From: an uncultured Ruminococcus sp.
GTDB taxonomy: Bacteria; Bacillota; Clostridia; Oscillospirales; Ruminococcaceae
Length of the DNA stretch: 5,132 nt
Direction of reading: 5' to 3'
Assembly: GCA_945876155.1 (NCBI GenBank)
Contig: CAMCMW010000154.1
Coordinates: 1-5,132 of the forward strand
Each line of letters starts with the position of its first letter. The first letter of the stretch is position 1. The translations under genes and the position numbers were made by a program. Under the pieces are notes generated by a model that was given only the letters and a program-made list of their open reading frames with translations, was not told the DNA's origin and made no database searches. Positions 3,488-5,132 of this stretch are shown piece by piece.

Positions 3488-5132
3488 TTATCCGGAAATC
3501 TCACGCCGCATAAGGCATAAGTCAAACACATCAATTATTCCGTCATTGTTAAGGTCTCCGGCTTTCCAGTCAGTCAGTTCACCGGTGCAAATCAGCCATT
3601 TCTGCATCATAACAATATCTGCCACATTGAATACACCGTCGGCATTGACATCTCCTGTTACCGCCGGCACAGGTTCAAGAATAAACTTCTGTCCATCACC
3701 GCCCCAGTACTCCCACTGGCAGATATTTGCGCCGTTATCAGTACTTACTTCATAAACGTCAGCACAGGCTTTTCCGTCTGATACAGCGGTCAGAAGTGTA
3801 TATGAACCGTCCTTGTTGCACTGGAGCGTGAATTTCTGAGAATCATCTCCGCTGTATTCGGCAAGAGTGATATCTGCGCCGTTCTCAGCAGAACCGTTTT
3901 CAACTGTAAGCGCTTTGCCGTCTGCTGACTGAACTGTATATTTGCCGTCGTCAAGGCGTGTGAAAGTCCATGTCATTTCAGTGCTTTGTACAGCATTTCC
4001 GTCACTTTCAGCGATAAACAATCCGCTGTTAAGATTTCTGACTGTGTATTTTCCGCTGTTTACCATAGGGTGAACAGGCTCTATTTCCCACAGTTGGCAG
4101 TCCCCTCCCCAGTAATTCCACTGGTTTATGTTGCCGCCGTTTTCCTCCGACCAGTCATACACGTCCAGCCCAGCCGTATCTCCGGAACACTTTGAAACAA
4201 TGCCGTAACTTGCACCGTTCTTTATAAGTTTCCAGAGCTGATTGTCTGTACCGCTGTAAGTTTGCAGTTCAATGTTCAAACCGTCTGACACAGAACTTTC
4301 CGAAACTGCAATGCACTTTGATTCGCCAGCAAGGGAAACGACTCTGCAATAGCCGTCCTTGTCAGCAATAATGCGCCACTCCTGCTGACCTCCCCCTGTT
4401 TTTGTCCACTGCTGAATGTTAGTACCGTCAGCTGTATTTCCGTTTTCAAGGTCGAGTGACTTTTGGCTGAATACATTTATAATGTAGTAGGAAACTCCGC
4501 TGAGTAAACTTGTATCACCAATTCTGATGGATTCACCTGTGCCTGACGCTGAATCAGCATTGTAAACCAGCTTGCTTTCTGTATTTGTATAGTCAATAAG
4601 GGGTACTCTTTCTGTACCGGTATACTCAGTTGTTTTTGCACCCCACACAGTCTGATTATTGCTTCCCACAGCCGTAAAGGACATTACCTTTTGACCGTTT
4701 TCGTCCTGTGCCGCAAGAAAATAACCGCTGTATTTCTGACCGTCAAGGATAAGCACTGCCGCAGAGCTGTCCTCCGCCTGCAACCATGTTCCGCTTACTG
4801 CACCGCTGACAGTACCGTCCTCATTGAGAGTAATGGAGCTGTAATTGTGTATTTCCGACGAGGTATCGTTTCCGTGGTTGATGTACTCATAAGTACCGGC
4901 AATATCGTCTGTTTCGTAGCCATATTCAGCTATAACATCACCGCTGTACTCATAGGGAGCGACAACAGGCCAGCCCTCCTCATTGAAGTACATGGAATGT
5001 ACCCTTACCTCGTGATATTCCGTACCGTTGTTGAAACGTGCATGATAGAAAAGATACCATTTTCCGTCATCATCACGCAGTACAGAGTTGTGTCCGCAAG
5101 CCATGTAAGCAGTGCTGAGGGAACTGAATTTG
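3488..5132 (-). CDS. dockerin-bearing GH43 arabinanase-like enzyme with two ricin-type modules (C-terminal part)
   Basis: The gene enters from the right edge and ends at TAA (3488-3490), leaving 547 complete codons. Numbering here is from the Met codon at 5102-5104. Residues 1-56 are the end of a GH43 five-bladed propeller of the endo-1,5-alpha-arabinanase type: GHNSV (4-8), FYHARF (19-24), HEVRVHSM (31-38) and NEEGWPVVAPY (41-51). The GHNS histidine is the conserved residue near the central metal in arabinanases. Residues about 57-168 fit the GH43 C-terminal beta domain. Two beta-trefoil (ricin/CBM13-like) modules follow, about 205-344 with QQW, QEW and QLW motifs, and about 350-479 with weaker motifs. 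Residues 483-538 are a type I dockerin with calcium loops at D485-D496 and D517-D528. The product is inferred to be secreted and docked into a cellulosome to cut arabinan in pectin. The signal peptide and catalytic acids lie outside the window. The Met at 5104 is internal, not the start. Confidence 0.92.
   Translation of the reverse strand, partial: KFSSLSTAYMACGHNSVLRDDDGKWYLFYHARFNNGTEYHEVRVHSMYFNEEGWPVVAPYEYSGDVIAEYGYETDDIAGTYEYINHGNDTSSEIHNYSSITLNEDGTVSGAVSGTWLQAEDSSAAVLILDGQKYSGYFLAAQDENGQKVMSFTAVGSNNQTVWGAKTTEYTGTERVPLIDYTNTESKLVYNADSASGTGESIRIGDTSLLSGVSYYIINVFSQKSLDLENGNTADGTNIQQWTKTGGGQQEWRIIADKDGYCRVVSLAGESKCIAVSESSVSDGLNIELQTYSGTDNQLWKLIKNGASYGIVSKCSGDTAGLDVYDWSEENGGNINQWNYWGGDCQLWEIEPVHPMVNSGKYTVRNLNSGLFIAESDGNAVQSTEMTWTFTRLDDGKYTVQSADGKALTVENGSAENGADITLAEYSGDDSQKFTLQCNKDGSYTLLTAVSDGKACADVYEVSTDNGANICQWEYWGGDGQKFILEPVPAVTGDVNADGVFNVADIVMMQKWLICTGELTDWKAGDLNNDGIIDVFDLCLMRREISG
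3491..3658 (-). other. type I dockerin domain
   Basis: Two F-hand repeats are complete. Loop one (DVNADGVFNVAD) supplies D, N, D, N, D at positions 1, 3, 5, 9 and 12. Loop two (DLNNDGIIDVFD) supplies D, N, D, D, D. Each is followed by a helix (IVMMQKWLI and LCLMRREI). The first position pair after the calcium core is V-A in repeat one and V-F in repeat two; positions 10 and 11 usually help set cohesin choice, so the two faces are not identical. The 'DWKAGDL' joint between repeats is typical of ruminococcal dockerins as I remember them. Confidence 0.92.
3668..4492 (-). other. two consecutive ricin-type beta-trefoil modules
   Basis: The first module has clear QxW motifs (QQW, QEW, QLW and a final QLW), the usual carbohydrate-binding signature. 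The second keeps the overall pattern, but the tryptophan is replaced by phenylalanine (QKF twice), so its sugar binding may be altered. Both modules end in a related segment containing QW-x-YWGGD and closing with EPV (4073-4141 and 3668-3736), identical at 15 of 23 aligned residues. This points to an internal module duplication. Confidence 0.8.

Noticed and set aside
3468..3755. Plus-strand 95-codon frame opposite the dockerin
   Set aside because: It is antisense to the conserved dockerin calcium loops and has no recognisable content.
5102..5104. Met codon as the start of the dockerin enzyme
   Set aside because: The frame remains open to the window edge, and the Met sits inside a conserved GH43 region just before GHNSV, so the gene is truncated by the window.

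Overview
The window reads as a chromosomal segment of a Gram-positive, cellulosome-forming member of the Oscillospiraceae, most likely Ruminococcus. The main reason is the type I dockerin that ends the gene at the right edge: two calcium-loop repeats with the 'VAD..MMQKWL ... DWKAGDL' pattern I associate with ruminococcal dockerins. AT-rich intergenic DNA, strong GGAGG-type ribosome binding sites and near-consensus TTGACA/TATAAT promoters agree with this. The genus call is inference, because no search was run. Every gene I can support lies on the minus strand, so the transcriptional order runs from right to left.

Right edge, 5132 to 3488: the 3' part of a large secreted enzyme gene. It encodes the end of a GH43 arabinanase-like catalytic domain, a GH43 C-terminal domain, two ricin-type beta-trefoil modules and a dockerin. 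The gene begins outside the window. Next, 3487 to 3293 is a 195-base gap. It holds a perfect-consensus promoter (3446-3474), then a hairpin made of tandem and inverted repeats followed by a short T tract (3365-3412). From 3292 to 2210 runs a 360-residue predicted lipoprotein with a Glu/Thr/Val-rich stalk and a beta-propeller-like body of unknown ligand. Directly after its stop, and probably translated from the same mRNA, come two very short overlapping Cys-containing reading frames (2208-2152 and 2155-2045). They may be one 54-residue gene split by a frameshift.

Centre, 2044 to 1770: a self-contained small transcription unit. A perfect TTGACA-17-TATAAT promoter, a strong Shine-Dalgarno site, a 37-codon acidic peptide gene and a clear intrinsic terminator lie within about 210 bases. 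I consider this the most interesting item in the window.

Left, 1768 to 1: the sbcDC operon. A strong extended -10 promoter, whose -35 box almost touches the preceding terminator, drives sbcD (nuclease subunit). sbcD overlaps by one base the start of sbcC (SMC-like ATPase), and sbcC runs off the left edge after 195 codons. The two products form the Mre11/Rad50-type complex that trims DNA hairpins and double-strand ends. I see no functional link between the DNA-repair operon, the peptide unit, the lipoprotein and the arabinanase; each of the first three appears to have its own promoter.
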